A DNA stretch of 15,830 bases from an uncultured Anaerobutyricum sp. (GCF_934307085.1 NZ_CAKRCF010000055.1:1-15830), one strand, 5' to 3'. Shown: positions 6,719-14,634, counted from the first letter of the stretch. Numbers and translations: made by a program. Notes: generated by a model from the letters alone, not told the origin.

Positions 6719-7253
6719 ATGGACAACAACAAAATCAGAGAGTTTAGTAGATAATCACTGGGTAAAGATTCGAAAGGACAGTGTAGTTCTTCCGAATGAA
6801 CAGAAGATTGATGATTTTTATGTGATTACGATTAATAATGCGGCAGCGATTGTGGCAATTGATGAGGAAGGTAATTGTATTCTGAAGAAGGAATACCGTT
6901 ATTGTTATGATAGAGACTTAATCGAGGTTCCGGCAGGAACTTTTGAAGAAGATGAGACGGATGGTTTAGCGGTTGCAAAGCGTGAGCTTCTAGAAGAGAC
7001 AGGTTATGAGTCGGATGAGTGGCAGTATTTGGGGGCTACAGTGGAAAGTTCGGCTAAGCTTACGAACTATATGCATATTTATTTTGCAAATCATTGCAAA
7101 AAAGTTAGTGAGCAGCATCTTGATGCGACGGAAGATGTGGAGGTAATTGTGGTTCCTTTTGAAAAGGCGATTGATATGGTTATGAATAATGAGATATGTT
7201 GTAATAGTTCTGCACACGGGATTTTAAAAGTGGCCAGGATGTTAAATATTTAA
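6711..7253 (+). CDS. NUDIX hydrolase (ADP-ribose pyrophosphatase-like)
   Basis: A 180-residue cytoplasmic enzyme of the NUDIX superfamily, which hydrolyses nucleoside diphosphates linked to another group, here most like ADP-sugar pyrophosphatases. The box is E-V-P-A-G-T-F-E-E-D-E-T-D-G-L-A-V-A-K, then R-E-L-L-E-E-T-G-Y. Compared with the canonical G-x5-E-x7-R-E-U-x-E-E-x-G-U there is one extra residue between the Gly and the R-E; the metal-binding REx2EE helix is intact. The start is TTG 6711 (M-D-K-W), served by GGAGG at 6700-6705 inside the VanZ coding end. It overlaps the VanZ stop by 8 bp, so translation is probably coupled. A gap of about 200 bp separates it from the AraC gene. The true substrate cannot be read from sequence. 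Confidence 0.93.
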   Translation: MDKWTTTKSESLVDNHWVKIRKDSVVLPNEQKIDDFYVITINNAAAIVAIDEEGNCILKKEYRYCYDRDLIEVPAGTFEEDETDGLAVAKRELLEETGYESDEWQYLGATVESSAKLTNYMHIYFANHCKKVSEQHLDATEDVEVIVVPFEKAIDMVMNNEICCNSSAHGILKVARMLNI

Positions 7254-7281
7254 GAGATTAAATCAGCATCAGTAGGGGCAG

Positions 7282-7303
7282 AAAGAAATATGTATTTCTT
7301 TTT
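7282..7303 (+). terminator. Weak AT-rich terminator after the NUDIX gene
   Basis: AAAGAAAT pairs with ATTTCTTT around a 4-nt loop, followed by TT, 29 bp after the NUDIX stop. The stem is AT-only apart from one G-C pair, so it is a weak candidate. Confidence 0.4.
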
Positions 7304-7377
7304 AGCAAAGTATGAATCATCAGTGATATCTAATAAGTTGGATTCTATAGATTCTTGACTGTGGATTAAAATAATTA

Positions 7378-7407
7378 TTGAGAACTTTATTTTTCAAAAG
7401 ATATAAG
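7378..7407 (+). promoter_or_regulatory. Candidate promoter for the AraC-family gene
   Basis: TTGAGA (7378-7383), an 18-bp spacer and TATAAG (7402-7407) lie 44 bp before the preferred ATG at 7451. The placement is good and the match moderate; the surrounding sequence is AT-rich. Confidence 0.4.
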
Positions 7408-7450
7408 TCAGGAAAATGGAATATGAATGGAGCATAAGGAGGGAAGAATA

Positions 7451-8347
7451 ATGCAGGAACTTTTTTCAGGTAATACACCTTCGGTTGAGTCAGAGCGTAT
7501 TCTGTATACGCCATCAACTTTTGCACGTTCTTCTCTTCTACATTTACAGGAAGTTGGCTCACTAAAAGCGATAGCTCCACATACTTCTTCAAGAAAAGAT
7601 TTGGTTTCTTTTCTTTGTTTTGTAGTACTGGACGGATGTGGAGAGTTGGCCTATGAGGGAAATACATATTTTTTGAAAAAGGGTGATTGTGTATTTATTG
7701 ATTGCCGAAAGGCGTATAGTCACCGAACAGGAGCGGGAGTGGCAGGTTCAGTCTATATGGAAGATGAAAATAAATTATGGTCATTGCAGTGGTGTCATTT
7801 TTATGCGCCATTTCTTCCAGCAGTTTATGAGAAGTATAAGGAGCGTGGGGGAAGACCTATGTTTCATCCGAAGAATCCGTCAAAGTTCAGGGGACTTTTT
7901 ACAGAAATTTATTCACTTGCTTCTTCATCGGATTATATTCGAGATATGCGTATAAATGAGAAGCTGAGTATGCTTCTTACGATGTTGATGGAGGAATCTT
8001 GGCATCCGGAGGATAGTACTGTTTCAAAGAAGCGGATGGAGCTTACAAAGTTAAAAGAATATCTGGATGAACATTATACGGAAAAGATTTCGCTGGATGA
8101 ACTGGCAGTTCGTTTTTTTATTAATAAATATTATCTTACTAAGATTTTTAAGGAAACTTATGGAACGACAATTAATAGTTATCTTATTGCGAAAAGGATT
8201 ACGAGAGCGAAGCAGATGCTTCGTTTTACAGATAAGACGCTAGAGGAGATTGCAATTGCAGTTGGCATGAATGGAGGGAATTATTTTAGCCGGATGTTCA
8301 AAAAGATAGAAGGAATTAGTCCAAGAGAATACAGGAAGCAGTGGTAG
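7451..8347 (+). CDS. AraC-family transcriptional regulator
   Basis: A 298-residue DNA-binding regulator. The N-terminal half is a cupin-like sensor domain (Y-E-G-N-T-Y-F-L-K-K-G78-D-C-V-F-I-D and a following H-R-T). The C-terminal ~100 residues hold the two AraC helix-turn-helix motifs: S-L-D-E-L-A-V-R-F-F-I-N-K-Y-Y-L at about 213-232, and T-L-E-E-I-A-I-A-V-G-M-N-G-G-N-Y-F-S at about 264-281. It closes with the family-typical F-K-K-x-x-G-I-S-P-R-E-Y-R. ATG 7451 is preferred because AAGGAGGG (7436-7443) sits 7 nt before it; an in-frame ATG at 7427 would place that RBS inside the gene. AraC proteins of this type often respond to sugars or host metabolites and activate nearby genes. The GDP-fucose genes downstream are possible targets, but a strong terminator separates them and no binding site is proven. 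Confidence 0.95.
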   Translation: MQELFSGNTPSVESERILYTPSTFARSSLLHLQEVGSLKAIAPHTSSRKDLVSFLCFVVLDGCGELAYEGNTYFLKKGDCVFIDCRKAYSHRTGAGVAGSVYMEDENKLWSLQWCHFYAPFLPAVYEKYKERGGRPMFHPKNPSKFRGLFTEIYSLASSSDYIRDMRINEKLSMLLTMLMEESWHPEDSTVSKKRMELTKLKEYLDEHYTEKISLDELAVRFFINKYYLTKIFKETYGTTINSYLIAKRITRAKQMLRFTDKTLEEIAIAVGMNGGNYFSRMFKKIEGISPREYRKQW

Positions 8348-8349
8348 AG

Positions 8350-8402
8350 AAAACTGGCACAACATTAGTTAAAAACCAATATTGTGCTAGTTTTATTTTT
8401 TA
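8350..8402 (+). terminator. Strong terminator after the AraC-family gene
   Basis: AAAACTGGCACAA (8350-8362) pairs with TTGTGCTAGTTTT (8382-8394) over 13 bp with a single G-U wobble, a 19-nt loop and a following ATTTTTTAT. It begins just after the stop codon and ends transcription before the gmd promoter. Confidence 0.87.
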
Positions 8403-8461
8403 TATGCCATTTTTTTCTTGTTTGAAATCATTTACAATGATATCCGTTACAGAAAAGTACG

Positions 8462-8498
8462 GTGATAAGGTTATTATCACTGAGAACAGATATATAAT
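8462..8498 (+). promoter_or_regulatory. gmd promoter with overlapping palindromic operator candidate
   Basis: A perfect -10 hexamer TATAAT (8493-8498) lies 26 bp before the gmd ATG. The expected -35 position (around 8470-8475) has no good TTGACA. It falls inside a perfect inverted repeat, GTGATAA (8462-8468) and TTATCAC (8474-8480), separated by 5 bp. A dimeric regulator bound there could activate or block transcription. The identity of the regulator is unknown. Confidence 0.5.
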
Positions 8499-8524
8499 TC
8501 ATAAAGAAAGGTTAGGAACAATAT

Positions 8525-9565
8525 ATGAAAAAAGCTCTTATTACAGGTATTACAGGACAGGACGGTTCTTATTTAGCAGAATTTTTATTAGAGAAGGGAT
8601 ATGAGGTTCACGGTATTACCCGTCGTGCTTCTATTTCTAATACTGCACGTATTGACCACATCATTGATAAGATTACATTACACGATGGAGATTTATCTGA
8701 TTCTTCTTCTTTGATCCGTATTATCAGCATGGTTCAGCCAGATGAGATTTACAACCTTGCTGCACAGTCTCATGTTCAGGTATCTTTTGATGTACCTGAG
8801 TATTCAGGAGATGTAGATGCACTTGGTGTTCTTCGTATTTTAGAGGCTTGCCGTATCTTAGGTCTTGAGAAGAAGACAAAGGTTTATCAGGCATCTACTT
8901 CTGAGCTTTACGGAAAGGTAGAGGAAGTTCCACAGCGTGAGACTACTCCATTCCACCCATACAGCCCATATGCAGTTGCAAAACAGTATGGTTTCTGGAT
9001 TACAAAGGAATACCGTGAAGCTTATGGAATGTTTGCTGTAAATGGTATTTTATTCAACCATGAATCTGAGCGTCGTGGAGAGAACTTCGTTACTCGTAAG
9101 ATTACTCTTGCAGCAGGACGTATCGCAGAGGGACTTCAGGATCACTTAGAGCTTGGAAATATGGATTCTTTACGTGACTGGGGTTATGCAAAGGATTATG
9201 TAGAATGTATGTGGATGATCCTTCAGCATGATACACCAGAAGATTTCGTTATTGCTACAGGTGAGCAGCATACAGTTCGTGACTTTACAGAGAAAGCTTT
9301 TGCGGCTAACGGAATTACAATCCGTTGGGAAGGCGAAGGTATTGATGAAAAAGGTTACGATGCAGAGACAGGTAAGATGCTTGTATGTGTTAATCCACAG
9401 TGGTTCCGCCCTACAGATGTAGATAATCTTTGGGGAGATCCTACAAAGGCTAAGACTGTTCTTGGCTGGAACCCACAGAAAACAAGTTATGAAGAGTTAG
9501 TTGAGATTATGGCAAAACATGACAGAGCGCTTGCAAAAAAAGAAGCTGCCATGAAAAACGCATAA
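8525..9565 (+). CDS. gmd: GDP-mannose 4,6-dehydratase
   Basis: A 346-residue cytoplasmic short-chain dehydrogenase/reductase that converts GDP-D-mannose to GDP-4-keto-6-deoxy-D-mannose, the first committed step to GDP-L-fucose. The NADP-binding loop is T-G8-I-T-G11-Q-D-G14-S-Y-L. The catalytic set is T125 and E127 (A-S-T-S-E-L-Y-G) and Y149-x-x-x-K153 (P-Y-A-V-A-K), each offset by seven from what I recall for the E. coli enzyme. The GMD-specific [16 protein letters not shown] segment is intact. Codon use is strongly biased (CGT, CTT, GGT), unlike the AT-rich genes upstream, suggesting high expression. It starts after AAAGG/TAGGA and has its own promoter. It is followed 39 bp later by GDP-fucose synthase, so the two are an operon. 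Confident. Confidence 0.97.
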   Translation: MKKALITGITGQDGSYLAEFLLEKGYEVHGITRRASISNTARIDHIIDKITLHDGDLSDSSSLIRIISMVQPDEIYNLAAQSHVQVSFDVPEYSGDVDALGVLRILEACRILGLEKKTKVYQASTSELYGKVEEVPQRETTPFHPYSPYAVAKQYGFWITKEYREAYGMFAVNGILFNHESERRGENFVTRKITLAAGRIAEGLQDHLELGNMDSLRDWGYAKDYVECMWMILQHDTPEDFVIATGEQHTVRDFTEKAFAANGITIRWEGEGIDEKGYDAETGKMLVCVNPQWFRPTDVDNLWGDPTKAKTVLGWNPQKTSYEELVEIMAKHDRALAKKEAAMKNA

Positions 9566-9604
9566 TTAAACGTGTTTTAGACAAAGGATTGGAGATAGAT
9601 AACG

Positions 9605-10549
9605 ATGATGGAGAAAAATGCAAAGATTTATGTTGCTGGTCACAGAGGAATGGTAGGTTCTGCTATCGTTCGTGAATTAGAGCGTCAGGGATATACAAAT
9701 ATTATTACCCGTACACATAAAGAGTTAGATCTTTGCCGTCAGGATGCGGTAGAAGAGTTTTTTGCAGCAGAAAAGCCAGAGTATATTTTCCTTGCGGCAG
9801 CTAAGGTTGGCGGTATTGTTGCAAATCAGGAAGCATTAGCTGATTTCATGTATGAAAACATGGTATTGGAGATGAATGTAATTCATTCTGCATGGAAGAA
9901 TGGATGTAAGAAGTTAGAATTCCTTGGTTCTTCCTGCATTTACCCTCGTATGGCTCCACAGCCAATGAAGGAAAGCTGTCTGCTTACTTCTGAGCTTGAA
10001 AAGACAAATGAAGCATATGCATTAGCTAAGATTTCCGGATTAAAATACTGCGAGTTCTTAAATAAACAGTATGGAACAGATTATATTTCTGTAATGCCTA
10101 CAAACCTTTACGGACCAAATGACAACTATCATCCAACACACAGCCATGTACTTCCTGCTTTAATCCGTCGTTTCCACGAGGCAAAGGTAAACGGATTAAA
10201 AGAAGTTACATGTTGGGGAGACGGTTCACCATTACGTGAGTTCTTATATGTTGATGATCTTGCAAATCTCTGTGTATTCTTAATGAATAACTACAGCGGA
10301 GATGAGACTGTAAATGCTGGTACAGGTAAAGAGTTAACAATCAAAGAACTTACAGAGTTAGTAGCTAAGGTGATTGGTTACGAAGGTGAGATTAAGTGGG
10401 ATTCCAGTAAGCCAAACGGTACACCACGTAAGTTATTAGATGTTTCTAAGGCAACAAATCTTGGATGGACTTACAAGACAGAGTTAGAAGAAGGTATCCG
10501 CTTATCTTATGAGGATTTCTTAAATAACCCAATGAGAGCTGAAAGATAG
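9605..10549 (+). CDS. fcl: GDP-L-fucose synthase
   Basis: A 314-residue bifunctional epimerase-reductase that turns GDP-4-keto-6-deoxy-D-mannose into GDP-L-fucose using NADPH. It has the Rossmann loop G12-H-R-G15-M-V-G18, the active-site G-S109-S-C111-I-Y-P, Y138-x-x-x-K142 (Y-A-L-A-K), and H181 (H-S-H-V-L-P-A). These sit two residues beyond the S107, C109, Y136, K140 and H179 I recall for the E. coli enzyme, so all catalytic residues are present. ATG 9605 and ATG 9608 are adjacent; GGAGA at 9590-9594 favours 9605 slightly. The gene shares the strong codon bias of gmd and ends 11 bp before a clear terminator. Also called wcaG. Very confident. Confidence 0.97.
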   Translation: MMEKNAKIYVAGHRGMVGSAIVRELERQGYTNIITRTHKELDLCRQDAVEEFFAAEKPEYIFLAAAKVGGIVANQEALADFMYENMVLEMNVIHSAWKNGCKKLEFLGSSCIYPRMAPQPMKESCLLTSELEKTNEAYALAKISGLKYCEFLNKQYGTDYISVMPTNLYGPNDNYHPTHSHVLPALIRRFHEAKVNGLKEVTCWGDGSPLREFLYVDDLANLCVFLMNNYSGDETVNAGTGKELTIKELTELVAKVIGYEGEIKWDSSKPNGTPRKLLDVSKATNLGWTYKTELEEGIRLSYEDFLNNPMRAER

Positions 10550-10560
10550 ATATAATAGAC

Positions 10561-10595
10561 AGGCCGCTTGCCCCAGTCGGGCGGTGGCCTTTTTT
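10561..10595 (+). terminator. Rho-independent terminator after gmd-fcl
   Basis: A GC-rich hairpin with AGGCC (10561-10565) and GGCCT (10586-10590) as base, further pairing of GCCC with GGGC near the loop, and a run of six T. It ends the gmd-fcl transcript, so manC needs its own promoter. Confidence 0.9.
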
Positions 10596-10657
10596 AGTAA
10601 CTTTAATAATTATATAAGCAAAAAATGGATGTTACGAATGTGTTGTGAAAAGTGATT

Positions 10658-10685
10658 TTGAATAAATGTAATACTTTTTTATAAA
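10658..10685 (+). promoter_or_regulatory. Candidate manC promoter
   Basis: TTGAAT (10658-10663), a 16-bp spacer and TATAAA (10680-10685) lie 65 bp before the manC ATG, in an AT-rich gap that follows a terminator. The position is right but matches are easy to find in such sequence. Confidence 0.4.
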
Positions 10686-10750
10686 AACAATTAGTAATGA
10701 AATTTTTAATAATAACTATAAAATTGTAAGAATATAAGGGGAAAGAATAG

Positions 10751-12067
10751 ATGAATATTGTATTATTATCTGGTGGTTCAGGTCAGCGTTTATGGCCTTT
10801 ATCCAATGAGATTCGTTCAAAACAGTTTATTAAGATTTTTCATAAAGAAGATGGTGAGTTAGAATCTATGGTGCAGCGTGTGTACCGTCAGATTCGTACA
10901 GTAGATACAGATGCTACCGTTACAATCGCAACTTCTAAGTCTCAGGTGTCTGCGATTCATAATCAGTTAGGGGAAAATGTCGGAATCAGCGTAGAACCTT
11001 GCAGAAGAGATACTTTTCCAGCGATTGCATTAGCAGCAGCATATTTAAAAGATGTGCAGCATGTAGGGGAAGAAGAAGCTGTTGTTATCTGTCCGGTAGA
11101 CCCATATGTAGAAGATGATTATTTCAAAACAATTGAAGCATTAGGAAACAGAGCAGCAGAAAGTGAAGCAAATCTTGTTTTAATGGGAATCGAACCTACA
11201 TATCCAAGTGAAAAATATGGATATATCATTCCAAAGAGTAAAGAAAACATCAGCGAAGTTTCTATGTTTAAGGAAAAGCCAACGGCAGAAGTAGCAGAAG
11301 GCTACATTTCTCAGGGCGCATTGTGGAATGGCGGAGTATTTGCATTTAAGCTTGGATATGTATTAAATCGTGCGCATGAATTAATTGACTTTAAAAATTA
11401 TGATGATTTATTCGCAAAATATAATACACTGAAAAAAATCAGTTTTGACTATGCGGTAGTAGAGCATGAGCTATTAATCGAAGTAATGCGTTTCTCTGGC
11501 ACATGGAAAGATCTTGGTACATGGAATACTTTGACAGAGGCAATGGATAGCAACAATGTTGGAGAAGCACTTTTTAATGAAAAATGTGAAAATGTTCATG
11601 TTGTAAATGAATTAAATATGCCGGTACTCTGCATGGGATTAAAAGACGTTGTTGTATCTGCCAGCCCGGAAGGAATCCTTGTTTCCGATAAAGAACAGTC
11701 CAGTTACATTAAACCATTTGTAGAGACATTTAATAAACAGGTTATGTTTGCAGAAAAATCCTGGGGAAGTTTCCGCGTATTAGATGTGGAGAAAGAAAGT
11801 CTTACAATTAAAGTTACCTTAAATCCGGGACACAAAATGAATTATCACAGCCATACAAACAGGGACGAAGTCTGGACAGTTGTTTCTGGTACAGGTTACA
11901 CAATAATTGATGGACAGAAACAGATTGTAAGACCGGGAGATGTACTTAGAATGCCTGCTGGCTGTAAGCACACAATTGTTGCAGATACAGAATTACAGGT
12001 AATAGAAGTGCAGATGGGCAAAGATATCAGTGTACATGATAAGGAAAAATTTGAATTAGAGATATAA
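10751..12067 (+). CDS. manC: Mannose-1-phosphate guanylyltransferase with C-terminal cupin
   Basis: A 438-residue enzyme that makes GDP-mannose from mannose-1-phosphate and GTP. The N-terminal nucleotidyltransferase domain has L-S-G-G-S-G-Q-R13-L-W-P-L, and later F-K-E-K-P and W-N-G-G-V-F-A-F. The C-terminal ~90 residues form a cupin like the phosphomannose-isomerase half of type II bifunctional PMI-GMP enzymes: Y-H366-S-H368-T-N-R-D-E373-V-W-T-V-V-S-G-T and K-H407-T, so the metal ligands are kept. The canonical motif, as I recall it, is Q-x-H-x-x-R-x-E-H-W-x-V-V; here the E-H-W is E-V-W, so isomerase activity is possible but not assured. At 438 residues it is slightly shorter than the usual ~470. 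GGGGAAAG is the RBS. No separate manA is in the window, which makes the cupin half important for judging whether the pathway is complete here. Confidence 0.95.
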   Translation: MNIVLLSGGSGQRLWPLSNEIRSKQFIKIFHKEDGELESMVQRVYRQIRTVDTDATVTIATSKSQVSAIHNQLGENVGISVEPCRRDTFPAIALAAAYLKDVQHVGEEEAVVICPVDPYVEDDYFKTIEALGNRAAESEANLVLMGIEPTYPSEKYGYIIPKSKENISEVSMFKEKPTAEVAEGYISQGALWNGGVFAFKLGYVLNRAHELIDFKNYDDLFAKYNTLKKISFDYAVVEHELLIEVMRFSGTWKDLGTWNTLTEAMDSNNVGEALFNEKCENVHVVNELNMPVLCMGLKDVVVSASPEGILVSDKEQSSYIKPFVETFNKQVMFAEKSWGSFRVLDVEKESLTIKVTLNPGHKMNYHSHTNRDEVWTVVSGTGYTIIDGQKQIVRPGDVLRMPAGCKHTIVADTELQVIEVQMGKDISVHDKEKFELEI

Positions 12068-12260
12068 TTTTTTGGTCATACAGTATTTTAATAAACATAT
12101 AGATTATATTGATATAAATGAATATATTTCTAAATTTTATATGGAAAAATAACTGCCGAACAGAAGGAATATTGCGATACATTTTGCGAGTGGATATTGA
12201 ACGAATAAAAATATTTTATTTTGACTTATTTTAATAGACAGAATAATAGGAGAATTTACC

Positions 12261-13949
12261 ATGAATGATGCAATTTTAAATAACTATCAGCGCTGGACAG
12301 AACGAGCAATTGCTGATATTGATGTGATAAATGAATTAAAAGATATTGCAGGAAATGAAGAGAAGATAGAAGATGCTTTTTATAAAGATTTAACATTTGG
12401 AACTGGTGGTTTAAGAGGTGTTATTGGTGCTGGAACAAACCGTTTGAATGTACATACGGTTGCAAAAGCTTCTCAGGGACTTGCAGATTATGTTATTAAA
12501 AATTTTGTTTCAGAGAAAAGAAAGATTGCGATTAGCTTTGATTCTCGTATCAAATCCGATGTATTTGCCAAAGTAGCAGCAGGAGTATTTGCAGCAAACG
12601 GAATTAAAGTAGCAATCTATTCTGAACTGATGCCAACACCTTGTCTTTCTTTTGCAGTGCGTTATCTGGGATGTGCAGCTGGTGTTATGGTAACTGCTTC
12701 TCATAACCCAGCTAAATATAATGGATATAAAGTATATGGGGCAGATGGCTGCCAGATTACAACTGAAGCAGCAGCAGAAATTCTTGCAGAAATAGAAAAA
12801 CTAGATATTTTTGATGATGTAAAAAGGATATCTTTTGAAGAGGGATTTGAAGCCGGAAAAATTTCTTATATATCAGAAGAAATTTATACTGCATTTATAG
12901 AAGAGGTAAAAAAAGAATCTGTATTAGGAGACACACAGGTCAACAAAGATGTTGCGATTGTTTATTCTCCTTTAAATGGTACAGGCTTAAAGCCCGTCAT
13001 TCGTACATTAAAAGAATCTGGTTATACAAATATAACTGTCGTAAAAGAACAGGAACAGCCAGATGGTAATTTCCCAACCTGTCCATATCCTAACCCAGAA
13101 GTAAAAGAAGCAATGGAACTTGGAATAGAGTATGCAAAGAAAAACAATGCAGACTTACTTTTAGCAACTGATCCAGACTGTGATCGTGTTGGTATAGCAG
13201 TAAAAAATACACAGGGAGAATATGTTCTTCTTTCTGGAAATGAAACCGGAATGTTATTATTAGACTATATCTGTTCCCGCCGTACCCAGATGAAGACAAT
13301 GCCACAAGACCCTGTCACTGTAAAAACCATCGTAACTATCGATATGGCAGAACGTATTGCTGCGAAATATGGTGTGAAAACGATCAATGTCCTTACTGGA
13401 TTTAAGTTTATCGGAGAGCAGATTGGTTTTCTCGAAAAACAGGGAAAAGAAAGCTCTTATATTTTCGGAATGGAAGAAAGCTATGGTTACTTATCCGGCA
13501 GCTATGTACGGGATAAAGATGGCGTAAACGCAGCATTTCTCATCTGCGAAATGTTCACTTACTATGCTTCTCAGGGAATTGGATTATTTGAAAGGCTAAA
13601 TGAACTCTATGCAGAATATGGATACTGCCTTAATACACTTCATTCTTATACCTTTGAAGGCCCTGCTGGTTTCGAAAAAATGCAGAATATCATGGCATCT
13701 TTCCGCAAATCCATCACAGAGTTTGCAGACAAAAAAGTTCTTAAATGCCTTGATTATAGTGAGGGAATCGATGGACTTCCAAAATCAGATGTCCTTAAAT
13801 TCTTCTTAGAAGATAACTGTTCTATCGTAGTTCGCCCTTCAGGAACTGAGCCGAAATTGAAGGCTTATATTTCTGTTAGTGCAGCAACGAAAGAGGAGGC
13901 ACAGGTAGTTGAGGGAGAATTGGCAAGAACTGTAGAAGAAAAAATGTAG
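12261..13949 (+). CDS. Phosphomannomutase/phosphoglucomutase (alpha-D-phosphohexomutase)
   Basis: A 562-residue member of the alpha-D-phosphohexomutase superfamily, of the long PgcA-like type. All four active-site loops are visible: phosphoserine T-A-S147-H-N-P; metal loop T-D304-P-D306-C-D308-R; sugar loop G403-M-E-E-S-Y-G; and phosphate loop R525-P-S-G-T-E-P-K. It interconverts hexose 6-phosphates and 1-phosphates. Next to manC it most likely supplies mannose-1-phosphate (the manB role), though relatives also act on glucose, and sequence cannot separate the two. The start ATG 12261 has AGGAGA about 8 nt upstream. A 193-bp AT-rich gap separates it from manC, with no clear terminator or convincing promoter seen, so it may be read through from manC. 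It is followed by the structured leader of the second VanZ gene. Confidence 0.95.
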   Translation: MNDAILNNYQRWTERAIADIDVINELKDIAGNEEKIEDAFYKDLTFGTGGLRGVIGAGTNRLNVHTVAKASQGLADYVIKNFVSEKRKIAISFDSRIKSDVFAKVAAGVFAANGIKVAIYSELMPTPCLSFAVRYLGCAAGVMVTASHNPAKYNGYKVYGADGCQITTEAAAEILAEIEKLDIFDDVKRISFEEGFEAGKISYISEEIYTAFIEEVKKESVLGDTQVNKDVAIVYSPLNGTGLKPVIRTLKESGYTNITVVKEQEQPDGNFPTCPYPNPEVKEAMELGIEYAKKNNADLLLATDPDCDRVGIAVKNTQGEYVLLSGNETGMLLLDYICSRRTQMKTMPQDPVTVKTIVTIDMAERIAAKYGVKTINVLTGFKFIGEQIGFLEKQGKESSYIFGMEESYGYLSGSYVRDKDGVNAAFLICEMFTYYASQGIGLFERLNELYAEYGYCLNTLHSYTFEGPAGFEKMQNIMASFRKSITEFADKKVLKCLDYSEGIDGLPKSDVLKFFLEDNCSIVVRPSGTEPKLKAYISVSAATKEEAQVVEGELARTVEEKM

Positions 13950-13950
13950 A

Positions 13951-14020
13951 AGGAGAAAAAACTTTTTTTATTATCAGTTTGATGGTGACATTCTCCTCCT
14001 ATAGGCGGGGAGGATGGCAC
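13951..14020 (+). promoter_or_regulatory. Structured leader with two competing hairpins upstream of VanZ copy 2
   Basis: Positions 13985-13998 pair with 14007-14020 (arms start GTGACATTCTCC and end GGAGGATGGCAC) over 14 positions with one mismatch and two G-U wobbles, around an 8-nt loop. The segment TTCTCCT (13991-13997) can instead pair perfectly with AGGAGAA (13951-13957), which lies directly after the mutase stop. The two pairings exclude each other, as in attenuators and riboswitches. No T-run follows the stable hairpin, so it is not a simple terminator. Its CCTCC is also anti-Shine-Dalgarno-like. Function is inferred only. Confidence 0.45.
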
Positions 14021-14057
14021 AAAAGATAAGAGTAAATATCGTTAAGGAGTGTTTAAG

Positions 14058-14573
14058 ATTAATTATTCAACAGAAAATATATGGAATAATATAATAATGG
14101 ACTTTAGACAACCCATAAGTTATTTGTTTCCTGCCATAATCATCACTATGGCAGGTGTTCTCATTTTTAAAATATACAAAAAGGGGAAAGGGAGAATTCG
14201 ATTTTCCTGTATTCTATTCATAATTTACATAGAGATTCTCATGCAGACAGCTTTTTTTTCACGTGAACCAGGAAGTCGACAGCAGATAGACTTGAATTTA
14301 TTTGGAACATGGGGGCAAACAGCGATAGCGCATGCTTACTTTATAGAGAATATTATTATGTTTGTTCCGTTTGGATTTTTAGCACCAATGGTATTTAAGC
14401 GGATGAGAAAAGTGAGATTCTGCGTGTTCATAGGATTCTTATGTTCATGTGGAATTGAGTTAAGTCAGCTTATTACACAGCGAGGATACTGTCAGTTGGA
14501 TGACGTGGTTACAAATACGGTGGGGATGTTAGTAGGATGGGGATTTGGAAGATACTTAGTAGTGTGGGGATAG
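14058..14573 (+). CDS. VanZ-family membrane protein (copy 2), likely ATT start
   Basis: About 171 residues, a clear paralogue of the protein at 6179. It shares D-F-[KR]-Q-P-I-S-Y-L, Q-T-A-F-F-S-R-E-P-G-S-R, F-G-T-W-G, I-A-H-A-Y-F-I-E-N-I-I-M-F, L-S-Q-L-I-T-Q-R-G and C-Q-L-D-D-V-V-T-N-T-V-G, with four or five membrane segments. An in-frame GTG at 14049 overlaps the ribosome binding site itself (AAGGAG, 14044-14049), so it cannot be efficiently used. ATT 14058 is 8 nt from that site and aligns exactly with the ATT of copy 1. ATG 14097 would cut off the conserved N-terminal stretch. Copy 1 is followed by a NUDIX gene, copy 2 by the repeat-flanked HTH gene. Role in the membrane unknown; VanZ relatives are linked to glycopeptide tolerance. 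Confidence 0.92.
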   Translation: MNYSTENIWNNIIMDFRQPISYLFPAIIITMAGVLIFKIYKKGKGRIRFSCILFIIYIEILMQTAFFSREPGSRQQIDLNLFGTWGQTAIAHAYFIENIIMFVPFGFLAPMVFKRMRKVRFCVFIGFLCSCGIELSQLITQRGYCQLDDVVTNTVGMLVGWGFGRYLVVWG

Positions 14574-14578
14574 CAGGG

Positions 14579-14623
14579 AATCCTCTGTTTTAGGTGCAAG
14601 ACGATTGGATTCACATGGAAATA
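14579..14623 (+). repeat. Imperfect direct repeat, left copy
   Basis: The core at 14595-14623 (TGCAAGACGATTGGATT, then CACATGGAAATA) matches 15375-15402 (TGCAAGTGATTGGATT, then AACATGGATATA) with about three differences and one indel. Weaker similarity extends left to the AATCC at about 14579. This copy starts right after the VanZ stop and runs into the leader of the HTH gene. Confidence 0.7.
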
Positions 14624-14634
14624 GGAGCTATAAA

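Noticed and set aside
7320..7667. A 115-codon minus-strand open frame over the AraC gene start
   Set aside because: It lies opposite a well-supported AraC regulator and its promoter region and shows no protein-like motif.
8341..8604. An 87-codon open frame between araC and gmd
   Set aside because: It runs through the strong terminator at 8350-8402 and the gmd promoter and overlaps the gmd start in another frame.
12178..12260. Promoter-like TTGACT and ATAATA upstream of the phosphohexomutase
   Set aside because: The -10 candidate would overlap the ribosome binding site, placing the transcript start after it.
13951..13970. A-run followed by T-run after the mutase as a terminator
   Set aside because: The A and T runs are separated by a single base, leaving no loop, and no GC stem is present.
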